From the NCBI RefSeq assembly GCF_037975245.1, contig NC_092572.1:34388765-34452764 (forward strand): a stretch of DNA of 64,000 bases. Reading direction: 5' to 3'. This document shows, piece by piece, positions 1 through 13,671 of this stretch; the first letter of the stretch is position 1; each line of letters starts with the position of its first letter. The notes under the pieces were generated by a model, which saw only the letters and a list, made by a program, of their open reading frames with translations, ran no database searches and was not told where the DNA came from. Both the position numbers and the translations under genes were made by a program. Source of the DNA: Apostichopus japonicus. Its lineage: Eukaryota > Echinodermata > Holothuroidea > Aspidochirotida > Stichopodidae.

Positions 1-770
1 CGATCAATCGAATGTGCGGAACCGATCAATCGAATGTGCGGTGCCGATAAATCGAATTTGCGGTGAGGATCAATCGAATGTGCGGTAACGATAAATCGAA
101 TGTGCGGTACCGATCAATCGAATGTGCGGTAACGATAAATCGAATGTGCGGTACCGATCAATCGAATGTGCGGTACCGAACAATCGAATGTGCGGTACCG
201 ATAAATCGAATGTTCGGTACCGATCAATCGAATGTGCGGTACCGATTAATCGAATGTGCGTTGCCGATAAATGGAATGTGCGATACCGATTAATCGAATG
301 TGCAGTAACGATCAATCGAATGTGCGGTGCCGATCGATCGAATGTGCGGTACCGATCAATCGAATGTGCGGTGCCGATAAATCGAATGTGCGGTATCGAT
401 CAATCGAATGTGCGGTACCGATAAATCGAATGTGCGTTGCCGATTAATCGAATGTGCGTTGCCGATCAATTGAATGTGCGGTACCGATTAATCGAATGTG
501 CGTTGCCGATAAATGGAATGTGCGATACCGATTAATCGAATGTGCGGTGCCGATCAATCGAATGTGCGGTACCGATCAATCGAATGTGCGGTGCTGATAA
601 ATCGAATGTGCGGTATCGATCAATCGAATGTGCGTTGCCGATAAATCGAATGTGCGGTACCTATTAATCGAATGTGCGTTGCCGATAAATCGAATGTTCG
701 GTACCGATTAATCGAATGTGCGGTAATGATCAATCGAATGTGCGGTACCGATCAATCGAATGTGCGGTAC

Positions 771-1340
771 CGATCAATCGAATGTGCGGAACCGATCAAT
801 CGAATGTGCGGTGCCGATAAATCGAATTTGCGGTGAGGATCAATCGAATGTGCGGTAACGATAAATCGAATGTGCGGTACCGATCAATCGAATGTGCGGT
901 AACGATAAATCGAATGTGCGGTACCGATCAATCGAATGTGCGGTACCGAACAATCGAATGTGCGGTACCGATAAATCGAATGTTCGGTACCGATTAATCG
1001 AATGTGCGGTGCCGATAAATCGAATGTGCGGTACCGATCAATCGAATGTGCGGTACCGATCAATCGAATGTGCGGTACCGATATATCGAATGTGCGGTAC
1101 CGATAAATCGTATGTGCGGTACCGATAAATGGAATGTGCGGTACCGATAAATCGAATGTGCGGTACCGATAAACAGAATGTGCGGTATCGATCAATCGAA
1201 TGTGCGGTACCGATCAATCGAATGTGCGTTGCCGATAAATCGAATGTGCGGTACCGAACAATGGAATGTGCGGTGCCGATCAATCGAATGTGCGGTACCG
1301 ATCAATTGAATGTGCGGTACCGATCAATCGAATGTGCGGT
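771..1340 (+). repeat. Nested duplication in domain A, offset 725, first copy
   Basis: This block recurs at about 1496-2064. Both copies run through the same order of unusual units: GCGGAACC, AATTTGCGGTGAGG, two GGTAACG units, a GATATATCG unit, TCGTATG, and AAACAGAATG. The second copy lacks one A in its CAATCGATGTG unit, which makes the offset 725 instead of 726 (33 x 22). The whole pair is itself repeated inside the 4766-offset block (at about 5537 and 6262), so duplication happened at two nested scales. Confidence 0.85.
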
Positions 1341-1495
1341 GCCGATAAATCGAATGTACGGTATCGATCAATCGAATATGCGGTACCGATAAATCGAATG
1401 TGCGTTGCCGATAAATCGAATGTTCGGTACCGATTAATCGAATGTGCGGTAATGATCAATCGAATGTGCGGTACCGATCAATCGAATGTGCGGTA

Positions 1496-2064
1496 CCGAT
1501 CAATCGAATGTGCGGAACCGATCAATCGAATGTGCGGTGCCGATAAATCGAATTTGCGGTGAGGATCAATCGATGTGCGGTAACGATAAATCGAATGTGC
1601 GGTACCGATCAATCGAATGTGCGGTAACGATAAATCGAATGTGCGGTACCGATCAATCGAATGTGCGGTACCGAACAATCGAATGTGCGGTACCGATAAA
1701 TCGAATGTTCGGTACCGATTAATCGAATGTGCGGTGCCGATAAATCGAATGTGCGGTACCGATCAATCGAATGTGCGGTACCGATCAATCGAATGTGCGG
1801 TACCGATATATCGAATGTGCGGTACCGATAAATCGTATGTGCGGTACCGATAAATGGAATGTGCGGTACCGATAAATCGAATGTGCGGTACCGATAAACA
1901 GAATGTGCGGTATCGATCAATCGAATGTGCGGTACCGATCAATCGAATGTGCGTTGCCGATAAATCGAATGTGCGGTACCGAACAATGGAATGTGCGGTG
2001 CCGATCAATCGAATGTGCGGTACCGATCAATTGAATGTGCGGTACCGATCAATCGAATGTGCGT
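1496..2064 (+). repeat. Nested duplication in domain A, offset 725, second copy
   Basis: Partner of 771-1340. After about 2064 the two copies part: this one goes into GTTGCCGATAAATGG, the first into GGTGCCGATAAATCG. Confidence 0.83.
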
Positions 2065-3349
2065 TGCCGATAAATGGAATGTGCGATACCGATTAATCGA
2101 ATGTGCTGTGCCGATCAATCGAATGTGCGGTGCCGATCAATCGAATGTGCGGTGCCGATCAATCGAATGTGCGGTACCGATCAATGGAATGTGCGGTGCC
2201 GATAAATCGAATGTGCGGTATCGATCAATCGAATGTGCGATACCGATAAATCGAATGTGCGTTGCCGATTAATCGAATGTGCGTTGCCGATCAATTGAAT
2301 GTGCGGTACCGATTAATCGAATGTGCGTTGCCGATAAATGGAATGTGCGATACCGATAAATCGAAGTGCGGAACCGATAAATCGATTGTGAGGTACCAAA
2401 CAATCGAATGTGCGGTACCGATAGATCGAATGTGCGGTGCCGATAAATCGAATGTGCGGTATCGATCAATCGAATGTGCGGTGCCGATAAATCGAATTTG
2501 CGGTGAGGATCAATCGAATATGCGGTGCCGATAAATCGAAAGTGCGGAACCGATAAATCGATTGTGCGGTACCGAACAATCGAATGTGCGGTACCGATCG
2601 ATCGAATGTGCGGTACCGATAAATCGAATTTGCGGTACCGATAAATCGAATGTGCGGTACCGATCAATCGAATGTGGAGTACCGATCCATCGAATGTGCG
2701 GTTACGATAAATCGAATGTGCGGTGCCGATCAATCGAATGTGCGGTACCGATTAATCGAATGTGCATTGCCGATAAATCGAATGTTCGGTACCGATTAAT
2801 CGAATGTGCGGTAATGATCAATCGAATGTGCGGTGCCGATCAATCGAATGTGCGGTACCGATCGATCGAATGTGCGGAACCGATCAATCGAATGTGCGGT
2901 GCCGATAAATCGAATTTTCGGTGAGGATCAATCGAATGTGCGGTAACGATAAATCGAATGTGCGGTACCGATTAATCGAATGTGCGGTACCGATAAATCG
3001 AATGTGCGGTACCGATCAATCGAATGTGCGGTACCGATTAATCGAATGTGCGGTAATGATCAATCGAATGTACAGTACCTATAAATCGAATGTGCGGAAC
3101 CGATCAATCAATAATGCGGTGCCGATCAATCGAATGTGCGGTATCGATCAAACGAATGTACAGTACCTATAAATCGAATGTGCGGATCAATCGAATGTGC
3201 GGTACCGATAAATCGAATGTGCGTTACCGATCAATGAAATGTGCGGAACCGTCAATCGAATGTGCGGTACCGATAAATCGTATGTGCGGTACCGATAAAT
3301 GGAATGTGCGGTACCGATAAATCGAATGTGCGGTACCGATAAACAGAAT

Positions 3350-4559
3350 GTGCGGTATCGATCAATCGAATGTGCGGTACCGATCAATCGAATGTGCGTT
3401 GCCGATAAATCGAATGTGCGGTACAGAACAATGGAATGTGCGGTACCGATCAATCGAATGTGCGGTACCGATAAATCGAATGTCCGGTACCGATAAATCG
3501 AATGTGCGGTACCGATCAATCGAATGTGCGGTGCCGATCAATCGAATGTGCGGTGCCGATCAATCGAATGTGCGGTACCGATCAATTGAATGTGCGGTAC
3601 CGATTAATCGAATGTGCGTTGCCGATAAATGGAATGTGCGGTACCGATTAATCGAATGTGCAGTAACGATCAATCGAATGTGCGGTGCCGATCAATCGAA
3701 TGTGCGGTGCCGATCAATCGAATGTGCGGTGCCGATAAATCGAATGTGCGGTATCGATCAATCGAATGTGCGGTACCGATAAATCGAATGTGCGTTGCCG
3801 ATTAATCGAATGTGCGTTGCCGATCAATTGAATGTGCGGTACCGATTAATCGAATGTGCGTTGCCGATAAATGGAATGTGCGATACCGATTAATCAAATG
3901 TTCGGTAACGATCAATCGAATGTGCGGTGCCGATCAATCGAATGTGCGGTGCCGATCAATCGAATGTGCGGTACCGATCAATCGAATGTGCGTTGCCGAT
4001 AAATCGAATGTGCGGTACCGAACAATGGAATGTGCGGTACCGATCAATCGAATGTGCGGTACCGATAAATCGAATGTGCGGTACCGATAAATCGAATGTG
4101 CGGTACCGATCAATCGAATGTGCGGTTCCGATCAATCGAATGTGCGGTGCCGATCAATCGAATGTGCGGTACCGATCAATCGAATGTGCGGTACCGATTA
4201 ATCGAATGTGCGTTGCCGATAAATGGAATGTGCGATACCGATTAATCGAATGTGCGTTAACGATCAATCGAATGTGCGGTGCCGATCGATCGAATGTGCG
4301 GTACCGATCAATCGAATGTGCGGTGCCGATAAATCGAATGTGCGGTATCGATCAATCGAATGTGCGGTACCGATAAATCGAATGTGCGTTGCCGATTAAT
4401 CGAATGTGCGTTGCCGATCAATTGAATGTGCGGTACCGATTAATCGAATGTGCGTTGCCGATAAATGGAATGTGCGATACCGATTAATCGAATGTGCGGT
4501 AACGATCAATCGAATGTGCGGTGCCGATCAATCGAATGTGCGGTGCCGATCAATCGAAT
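3350..4559 (+). repeat. 594-bp tandem duplication in domain A
   Basis: About 3350-3965 matches about 3944-4559 at an offset of 594 bases, which is exactly 27 units. Shared markers in order are the GAACAATGG unit, a run of GGTACCGATAAATCG units, CAATTGAATG units and a GATAAATGG unit. The copies lie directly next to each other, as expected from one unequal exchange in register. A diverged version of the same series also appears near 8163-8640. Confidence 0.7.
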
Positions 4560-4766
4560 GTGCGGTACCGATCAATCGAATGTGCGGTGCTGATAAATCG
4601 AATGTGCGGTATCGATCAATCGAATGTGCGGTACCGATAAATCGAATGTGCGGTACCTATTAATCGAATGTGCGTTGCCGATAAATCGAATGTTCGGTAC
4701 CGATTAATCGAATGTGCGGTAATGATCAATCGAATGTGCGGTACCGATCAATCGAATGTGCGGTAC

Positions 4767-7700
4767 CGATCAATCGAATGTGCGGAACCGATCAATCGAA
4801 TGTGCGGTGCCGATAAATCGAATTTGCGGTGAGGATCAATCGAATGTGCGGTAACGATAAATCGAATGTGCGGTACCGATCAATCGAATGTGCGGTAACG
4901 ATAAATCGAATGTGCGGTACCGATCAATCGAATGTGCGGTACCGAACAATCGAATGTGCGGTACCGATAAATCGAATGTTCGGTACCGATCAATCGAATG
5001 TGCGGTACCGATTAATCGAATGTGCGTTGCCGATAAATGGAATGTGCGATACCGATTAATCGAATGTGCAGTAACGATCAATCGAATGTGCGGTGCCGAT
5101 CGATCGAATGTGCGGTACCGATCAATCGAATGTGCGGTGCCGATAAATCGAATGTGCGGTATCGATCAATCGAATGTGCGGTACCGATAAATCGAATGTG
5201 CGTTGCCGATTAATCGAATGTGCGTTGCCGATCAATTGAATGTGCGGTACCGATTAATCGAATGTGCGTTGCCGATAAATGGAATGTGCGATACCGATTA
5301 ATCGAATGTGCGGTGCCGATCAATCGAATGTGCGGTACCGATCAATCGAATGTGCGGTGCTGATAAATCGAATGTGCGGTATCGATCAATCGAATGTGCG
5401 TTGCCGATAAATCGAATGTGCGGTACCTATTAATCGAATGTGCGTTGCCGATAAATCGAATGTTCGGTACCGATTAATCGAATGTGCGGTAATGATCAAT
5501 CGAATGTGCGGTACCGATCAATCGAATGTGCGGTACCGATCAATCGAATGTGCGGAACCGATCAATCGAATGTGCGGTGCCGATAAATCGAATTTGCGGT
5601 GAGGATCAATCGAATGTGCGGTAACGATAAATCGAATGTGCGGTACCGATCAATCGAATGTGCGGTAACGATAAATCGAATGTGCGGTACCGATCAATCG
5701 AATGTGCGGTACCGAACAATCGAATGTGCGGTACCGATAAATCGAATGTTCGGTACCGATTAATCGAATGTGCGGTGCCGATAAATCGAATGTGCGGTAC
5801 CGATCAATCGAATGTGCGGTACCGATCAATCGAATGTGCGGTACCGATATATCGAATGTGCGGTACCGATAAATCGTATGTGCGGTACCGATAAATGGAA
5901 TGTGCGGTACCGATAAATCGAATGTGCGGTACCGATAAACAGAATGTGCGGTATCGATCAATCGAATGTGCGGTACCGATCAATCGAATGTGCGTTGCCG
6001 ATAAATCGAATGTGCGGTACCGAACAATGGAATGTGCGGTGCCGATCAATCGAATGTGCGGTACCGATCAATTGAATGTGCGGTACCGATCAATCGAATG
6101 TGCGGTGCCGATAAATCGAATGTACGGTATCGATCAATCGAATATGCGGTACCGATAAATCGAATGTGCGTTGCCGATAAATCGAATGTTCGGTACCGAT
6201 TAATCGAATGTGCGGTAATGATCAATCGAATGTGCGGTACCGATCAATCGAATGTGCGGTACCGATCAATCGAATGTGCGGAACCGATCAATCGAATGTG
6301 CGGTGCCGATAAATCGAATTTGCGGTGAGGATCAATCGATGTGCGGTAACGATAAATCGAATGTGCGGTACCGATCAATCGAATGTGCGGTAACGATAAA
6401 TCGAATGTGCGGTACCGATCAATCGAATGTGCGGTACCGAACAATCGAATGTGCGGTACCGATAAATCGAATGTTCGGTACCGATTAATCGAATGTGCGG
6501 TGCCGATAAATCGAATGTGCGGTACCGATCAATCGAATGTGCGGTACCGATCAATCGAATGTGCGGTACCGATATATCGAATGTGCGGTACCGATAAATC
6601 GTATGTGCGGTACCGATAAATGGAATGTGCGGTACCGATAAATCGAATGTGCGGTACCGATAAACAGAATGTGCGGTATCGATCAATCGAATGTGCGGTA
6701 CCGATCAATCGAATGTGCGTTGCCGATAAATCGAATGTGCGGTACCGAACAATGGAATGTGCGGTGCCGATCAATCGAATGTGCGGTACCGATCAATTGA
6801 ATGTGCGGTACCGATCAATCGAATGTGCGTTGCCGATAAATGGAATGTGCGATACCGATTAATCGAATGTGCGGTGCCGATCAATCGAATGTGCGGTGCC
6901 GATCAATCGAATGTGCGGTGCCGATCAATCGAATGTGCGGTACCGATCAATGGAATGTGCGGTGCCGATAAATCGAATGTGCGGTATCGATCAATCGAAT
7001 GTGCGATACCGATAAATCGAATGTGCGTTGCCGATTAATCGAATGTGCGTTGCCGATCAATTGAATGTGCGGTACCGATTAATCGAATGTGCGTTGCCGA
7101 TAAATGGAATGTGCGATACCGATAAATCGAAGTGCGGAACCGATAAATCGATTGTGAGGTACCAAACAATCGAATGTGCGGTACCGATAGATCGAATGTG
7201 CGGTGCCGATCAATCGAATGTGCGGTATCGATCAATCGAATGTGCGGTGCCGATAAATCGAATTTGCGGTGAGGATCAATCGAATATGCGGTGCCGATAA
7301 ATCGAAAGTGCGGAACCGATAAATCGATTGTGCGGTACCGAACAATCGAATGTGCGGTACCGATCGATCGAATGTGCGGTACCGATAAATCGAATTTGCG
7401 GTACCGATAAATCGAATGTGCGGTACCGATCAATCGAATGTGGAGTACCGATCCATCGAATGTGCGGTTACGATAAATCGAATGTGCGGTGCCGATCAAT
7501 CGAATGTGCGGTACCGATTAATCGAATGTGCATTGCCGATAAATCGAATGTTCGGTACCGATTAATCGAATGTGCGGTAATGATCAATCGAATGTGCGGT
7601 GCCGATCAATCGAATGTGCGGTACCGATCGATCGAATGTGCGGAACCGATCAATCGAATGTGCGGTGCCGATAAATCGAATTTTCGGTGAGGATCAATCG

Positions 7701-7801
7701 AATGTGCGGTAACGATAAATCGAATGTGCGGTACCGATTAATCGAATGTGCGGTACCGATAAATCGAATGTGCGGTACCGATCAATCGAATGTGCGGTAC
7801 C
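4767..7801 (+). repeat. Long duplicated block in domain A, copy 2 (offset 4766)
   Basis: Partner of the block at 1-3035, in the same orientation and with few substitutions seen by eye. 4766 is not a multiple of 22, because one-base and partial-unit deletions inside the block shift the register. The scattered single-base differences favour two real copies over an assembler having placed the same reads twice, although allelic copies joined in one scaffold remain possible. Confidence 0.85.
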
Positions 7802-9022
7802 GATCAATCGAATGTGCGATACCGATAAATTGAATGTGCGTTACCGATAAATCGAATGTTCGGTACCGATCAATCAATAATGCGGTGCCGATCAATCGAA
7901 TGTGCGGTATCGATCAAACGAATGTACAGTACCTATAAATCGAATGTGCGGAACCGATCAATCGAATGTGCGGTACCGATAAATCGAATGTGCGGTACCG
8001 ATTAATCGATTGTGCGTTGCCGTTAAATCGAATGTGCGTTACCGATCAATGAAATGTGCGGAACCGTCAATCGAATGTGCGGTACCGATAAATCGAATGT
8101 GCGGTACCGATCAATGGAATGTGCGGTACCGATAAATCGAATGTGCGGTACCGATAAAGAGAATGTGCGGTATCGATCAATCGAATGTGCGGTACCGATC
8201 AATCGAATGTACGTTGCCGATAAATCGAATGTGCGGTACCGAACAATGGAATGTGCGGTACCGATCAATCGAATGTGCGGTACCGATAAATCGAATGTGC
8301 GGTACCGATAAATCGAATGTGCGGTACCGATCAATCGAATGTGCGGTGCCGATCAATCGAATGTGCGGTGCCGATCAATCGAATGTGCGGTACCGATCAA
8401 TTGAATGTGCGGTACCGATTAATCGAATGTGCGTTGCCGATAAATGGAATGTGCGATACCGATTAATCGAATGTGCAGTAACGATCAATCGAATGTGCGG
8501 TGACGATCGATCGAATGTGCGGTGCCGATCAATCGAATGTGCGGTACCGATCAATCGAATGTGCGCTGCCGATAAATCGAATGTGCGGTATCGATCAATC
8601 GAATGTGCGGTACCGATAAATCGAATGTGCGTTGCCGATTAATCGAATGTGCGTTGCCGATCAATTGAATGTGCGGTACCGATTAATCGAATGTGCATTG
8701 CCGATAAATGGAATGTGCGATACCGATTAATCGAATGTGCGGTAAGGATCAATCGAATGTGCGGTGCCGATCAATCGAATGTGCGTTGCCGATAAATCGA
8801 ATGTGCGGTACCGATCAATGGAATGTGCGGTACCGATAAATCGAATGTGCGGTACCGATAAAGAGAATGTGCGGTATCGATCAATCGAATGTGCGGTACC
8901 GATCAATCGAATGTGCGGTGCCGATAAATCGAATGTGCGGTATCGATCAATCGAATGTGCGGTACCGATAAATCGAATGTGCGTTGCCGATAAATAGAAT
9001 GTTCGGTACCGATTAATCGAAT

Positions 9023-9971
9023 GTGCGGTGCCGATCAATCGAATGTGCGGTACCGATCAATCGAATGTGCGGTGCCGATAAATCGAATGTGCGGTATCGA
9101 TCAATCGAATGTGCGGTACCGATAAATCGAATGTGCGTTGCCGATAAATCGAATGTGCGGTACCGATCAATCGAATGTGCGGTACCGATCAATCGAATGT
9201 GCCATATCGATCAATCGAATGTACGGTGCCGATAAATCGAAGTGCGGAACCGATAAATCGATTGTGAGGTACCAAACAATCGAATGTGCGGTACCGATCA
9301 ATCGAATGTGCGGTACCGATAGATCGAATGTGCGGTACCGATAAATCGAATGTGCGGTACCGATCAATCGAATGTGCGGTACCGATCAATCGAATGTGCG
9401 GTACCGATCAATCGAATGTGCAGTAACGATAAATGGAATGTGCGGTACCGATAAATCGAATGTGCGGTACCGACAAACAGAATGTGCGGTATCGATTAAT
9501 CTAATGGGCGTTGCCGATAAATGGAATGCGCGATACCGATTAATCGAATGTGCGGTAACGATCAATCGAATGTGCGGTGCCGATCAATCGAATGTGCGGT
9601 GCCGATCAATCGAATGTGCGGTACCGATCAATCGAATGTGCGGTGCCGATAAATCGAATGTACGGTATCGATCAATCGAATATGCGGTACCGATAAATCG
9701 AATGTGCGTTGCCGATAAATCGAATGTGCGGTACCGATCAATCGAATGTGCGGTACCGATCAATCGAATGTGCCTTATCGATCAATCGAATGTGCGGTGC
9801 CGATAAATCGAAGTGCGGAACCGATAAATCGATTGTGAGGCAGCAAACAATCGAATGTGCGGTACCGATCAATCGAATGTGCGGTACCGATAGATCGAAT
9901 GTGCGGTACCGATAAATCGAATGTGCGGTTCCGATCAATCGAATGTGCGGTACCGATCAATCGAATGTGCG
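9023..9971 (+). repeat. 571-bp tandem duplication in domain A
   Basis: About 9023-9400 matches about 9594-9971 at an offset of 571 (26 units minus one base). Both copies contain the distinctive shortened unit ATCGAAGTGCGGAACC followed by GATTGTGAGG and an AAACAATCG unit. The second copy reads GAGGCAGCAAAC where the first reads GAGGTACCAAAC, so they have diverged a little. The same shortened-unit marker recurs near 2362, 7130, 10190, 10336, 12095 and 12225. Confidence 0.75.
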
Positions 9972-10149
9972 GTACCGATAAATCGAATGTGCAGTACCGA
10001 TTAATAGAATGTGCGTTGCCGATAAATCGAATGTGCGGTACCGATCAATCGAATGTGCGGTACCGCTCAATCGAATGTGCGGTGCCGATCAATCGAATGT
10101 GCGGTACCGATCAATCGAATGTGCGGTACCGATCAATCGAATGTGCCTT

Positions 10150-12683
10150 ATCCAACAATCGAATGTGCGGTGCCGATAAATCAAAGTGCGGAACCGATAA
10201 ATCGATTGTGAGGTACCAAACAATCGAATGTGCGGTACCGATCAATCGAATGTGCGGTACCGATCAATCGAATGTGCGGTACCGATCAATCGAATGTGCC
10301 TTATCGATCAATCGAATGTGCGGTGCCGATAAATCGAAGTGCGGAACCGATAAATCGATTGTGAGGTACCAAACAATCGAATGTGCGGTACCGATAGATC
10401 GAATGTGCGGAGCCGATCAATCGAATGTGCGGTATCGATCAATCGAATGTGCGGTGCCGATAAATTGAATTTGCGGTGAGGATCAATCGAATATGCGGTA
10501 CCGATAAATCGAAAGTGCGGAACCGATAAATCGAATGTGCGGTACCGAACAATGGAATGTGCGGTACCGATAAATCGAATTTGCGGTACCGATAAATCGA
10601 ATGTGCGGTACCGATCAATCGAATGTGCCGTACCGATCCATCGAATGTGCGGTGACGATAAATCAAATGTGCGGTGCCGATCAATCGAATGTGCGGTACC
10701 GATTAATCGAATGTGCGTTGCCGATAAATCGTATGTTCGGTACCGATGAATCGAATGTGCGGTAATGATCAATCGAATGTGCGTTGCCGATAAATCGAAT
10801 GTGCGGTACCGATCAATCGAATGTGCGGTACCAATAAATCGATTGTGCGGTACCGAACAATCGAATGTGCGGTACCGATAAATGGAATGTGCGGTACCCA
10901 TTAATCGAATGTGCGGTAACGATCAATCGAATGTGCGGTGCCGATCAATCGAAAGTGCGGTACCGATCAATCGAATGTGCGGTGCCGATAAATCGAATTT
11001 GCGGTGAGGATCAATCGAATGTGCGGTACCAATAAATTGATTGTACGGTACCGAACAATCGAATGTGCGGTACTGATAAATGGAATGTACGGTACCCATT
11101 AATCGAATGTGCGGTTACGTTCAATCGAATGTGCGGTGCCGATCAATCGAAAGTGCGGTACCGATCAATCGAATGTGCGGTATTGATCAATCGAATGTGC
11201 GGTACCGATAAATCGAATGTGCGTTGCCGATAAGTCGAATGTGCGGTACCGATAAATCGAATGTACGTCGCGGATAAATCGAATGTGCGGTACCGATCAA
11301 TCGAATGTGCGGTACCGATCAATCGAATGTGCGGTATCGATCAATCGAATGTGCAGTACCGATAAATGGAATGTGCGGTACCGATAAATCGAATGTGCGG
11401 TACCGATAAACAGAATGTGCGGTATCGATCAATCGAATGTGCGGTACCGATCAATCGAATGTGCGTTGCCGATAAATCGAATGTGCGGTACCGAACAATC
11501 GAATGTGCGGTACCGATAAATCGAATGTGCGGTACCGATCAATCGAATGTGCGATACCGATCAATCGAATGTGCGATACCGATAAATTGAATGTGCGTTA
11601 CCGATAAATTGAATGTTCGGTACCGATCAATCAATAATGCGGTGCCGATCAATCGAATGTGCGGTATCGATCAAACGAATGTACAGTACCTTTAAATCGA
11701 ATGTGCGGAACCGATCAATCGAATGTGCGGTACCGATAAATCGAATGTGCGGTACCGATCAATCGATTGTGCGTTGCCGTTAAATCGAATGTGCGTTACC
11801 GATCAATGAAATGTGCGGAACCGTCAATCGAATGTGCGGTACCGATCAATCGAATGTGCGGTGCCGATCAATCGAATGTGCGGAGCCGATCAATCGAATG
11901 TGCGGTACCGATCAATCGAATGTGCGGTGCCGATAAATCGAATTTGCGGTGAGGATCAATCGAATGTGCGGTACCGATAAATCGAATGTGCGTTGCCGAT
12001 AAGTCGAATGTGCGGTACCGATCAATCGAATGTGCGGTACCGATCAATCGAATGTGCCTTATCCAACAATCGAATGTGCGGTGCCGATAAATCAAAGTGC
12101 GGAACCGATAAATCGATTGTGAGGTACCAAACAATCGAATGTGCGGTACCGATCAATCGAATGTGCGGTACCGATCAATCGAATGTGCCTTATCGATCAA
12201 TCGAATGTGCGGTGCCGATAAATCGAAGTGCGGAACCGATAAATCGATTGTGAGGTACCAAACAATCGAATGTGCGGTACCGATAGATCGAATGTGCGGA
12301 GCCGATCAATCGAATGTGCGGTATCGATCAATCGAATGTGCGGTGCCGATAAATTGAATTTGCGGTGAGGATCAATCGAATATGCGGTGCCGATAAATCG
12401 AAAGTGCGGAACCGATAAATCGAATGTGCGGTACCGAACAATGGAATGTGTGGTACCGATAAATCGAATTTGCGGTACCGATAAATCGAATTTGCGGTAC
12501 CGATAAATCGAATGTGCGGTACCGATCAATCGAATGTGCCGTACCGATCCATCGAATGTGCGGTGACGATAAATCGAATGTGCGGTGCCGATCAATCGAA
12601 TGTGCGGTTCCGATTAATCGAATGTGCGTTGCCGATAAATCGTATGTTCGGTACCGATGAATCGAATGTGCGGTAATGATCAA
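10150..12683 (+). repeat. Duplicated segment pair in domain A (offset about 1889)
   Basis: About 10150-10790 and about 12040-12683 share the same succession of odd units: CCTTATCCAACAATCG, ATCAAAGTGCGGAACC, GATTGTGAGG, CGGAGCCGATC, AAATTGAATTTGCGG and GATCCATCG. The second copy gains one extra GATAAATCGAATTTGCGG unit near 12475 relative to the first. This shows that single-unit gain continued after the larger duplication. Confidence 0.7.
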
Positions 12684-13671
12684 TCAAATGTGCGGTGCCG
12701 ATCAATCGAATGTGCGATACCGATCAATCGAATGTGCGGAACCGATCAATCGAATGTGCGGTGCCGATAAATCGAATTTGCGGTGAGGATCAATCGAATG
12801 TAAGGTAACGATAAATCGAATGTGTGGTACCGATCAATCGAATGTGCCTTATCGATAAATCGAATGGGCGGTACCGATCAATCGAATGTGCGGTACCGAT
12901 CGATCGAATGTGCGGTACCGATATATCGAATGAGTGGTACCGATAAATCGTATGTGCGGTACCGATAAATGGAATGTGCGGTACCGATAAATCGAATGTG
13001 CGGTACCGATAAACAGAATGTGCGGTATCGATGAATCGAATGTGCGATACCGATCAATCGAATGTGCGTTGCCGATAAATCGAATGTGCGGTACCGAACA
13101 ATGGAATGTGCGGTACCGATCAATCGAATGTGCGGCACCGATTAATCGAATGTGCGACACCGATCAATCGGGTGTGCGACACCCATCGAATTTCGACACC
13201 GATCATTCGAATGTTCGGCACCTATCAATCGAATGTGCAGTACCGATCAATCGAATGTGCGACACCCATCAATCGAATGTTCGACACCGATCAATCAAAT
13301 GTGCGACACCCATCAATCGAATGTTCGACACCGATCATTCGAATGTTCGACACCGATCAATCGAATGTGCATTACCGATCAATCGAATGATACCCATCAA
13401 TCGAATGTTAGACACCGATAAATCGAATGTGCGAAACCCATCAATCGAATGTTCGACACAGATCATTCGAATGTTCGGCACCCATCAATCGAATGTGCGA
13501 CATCGATAAATCGAATGTGCGACACCCATCAATCAAATGACACCCATCAATCGAATGTTCGACACCGATCATTCGAATATTCGGCACCCATCAATCGAAT
13601 GTTCGACACCGATCAATCGAATGACACAGATCATTCGAAGGTTCGGCACCCATCAATCGAATGTTAGGCAC

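Larger units (their letters stand above)
1..3035 (+). repeat. Long duplicated block in domain A, copy 1 (offset 4766)
   Basis: This stretch is repeated at 4767-7801 with near base-for-base agreement, including rare markers such as a CAATCGATGTG unit one base short (near 1570 and 6336) and a TGGAGTACC unit. The copies are not identical: position 2107 is T and its partner 6873 is G; position 2445 is A and its partner 7211 is C. Beyond about 3035 the match continues with small insertions and shifts (for example the CAATCAATAATGCGG marker near 3105 and 7871). The copy may extend left of the window. Confidence 0.85.
1..13132. repeat. 22-bp satellite array, domain A (mixed subfamily)
   Basis: About 597 head-to-tail copies of a 22-bp unit. 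The core is GAT(C/A/T)AATCGAATG, followed by TGCG and a linker that varies between GGTACC, GGTGCC, GTTGCC, GTAACG and GGTATC. The fifth unit position is often A (GATAAAT) or T (GATTAAT), which sets this domain apart from domain C. The unit is about half GC and holds three CpGs. Occasional units carry changes such as GATTGTG, CAATGG or AAACAG, and these mark longer repeated blocks. The array enters from outside the window, so its left end is unseen. Stop-free runs in both strands are by-products of unit composition and I do not call them genes. I do not recognise this satellite from any named family. Confidence 0.97.
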
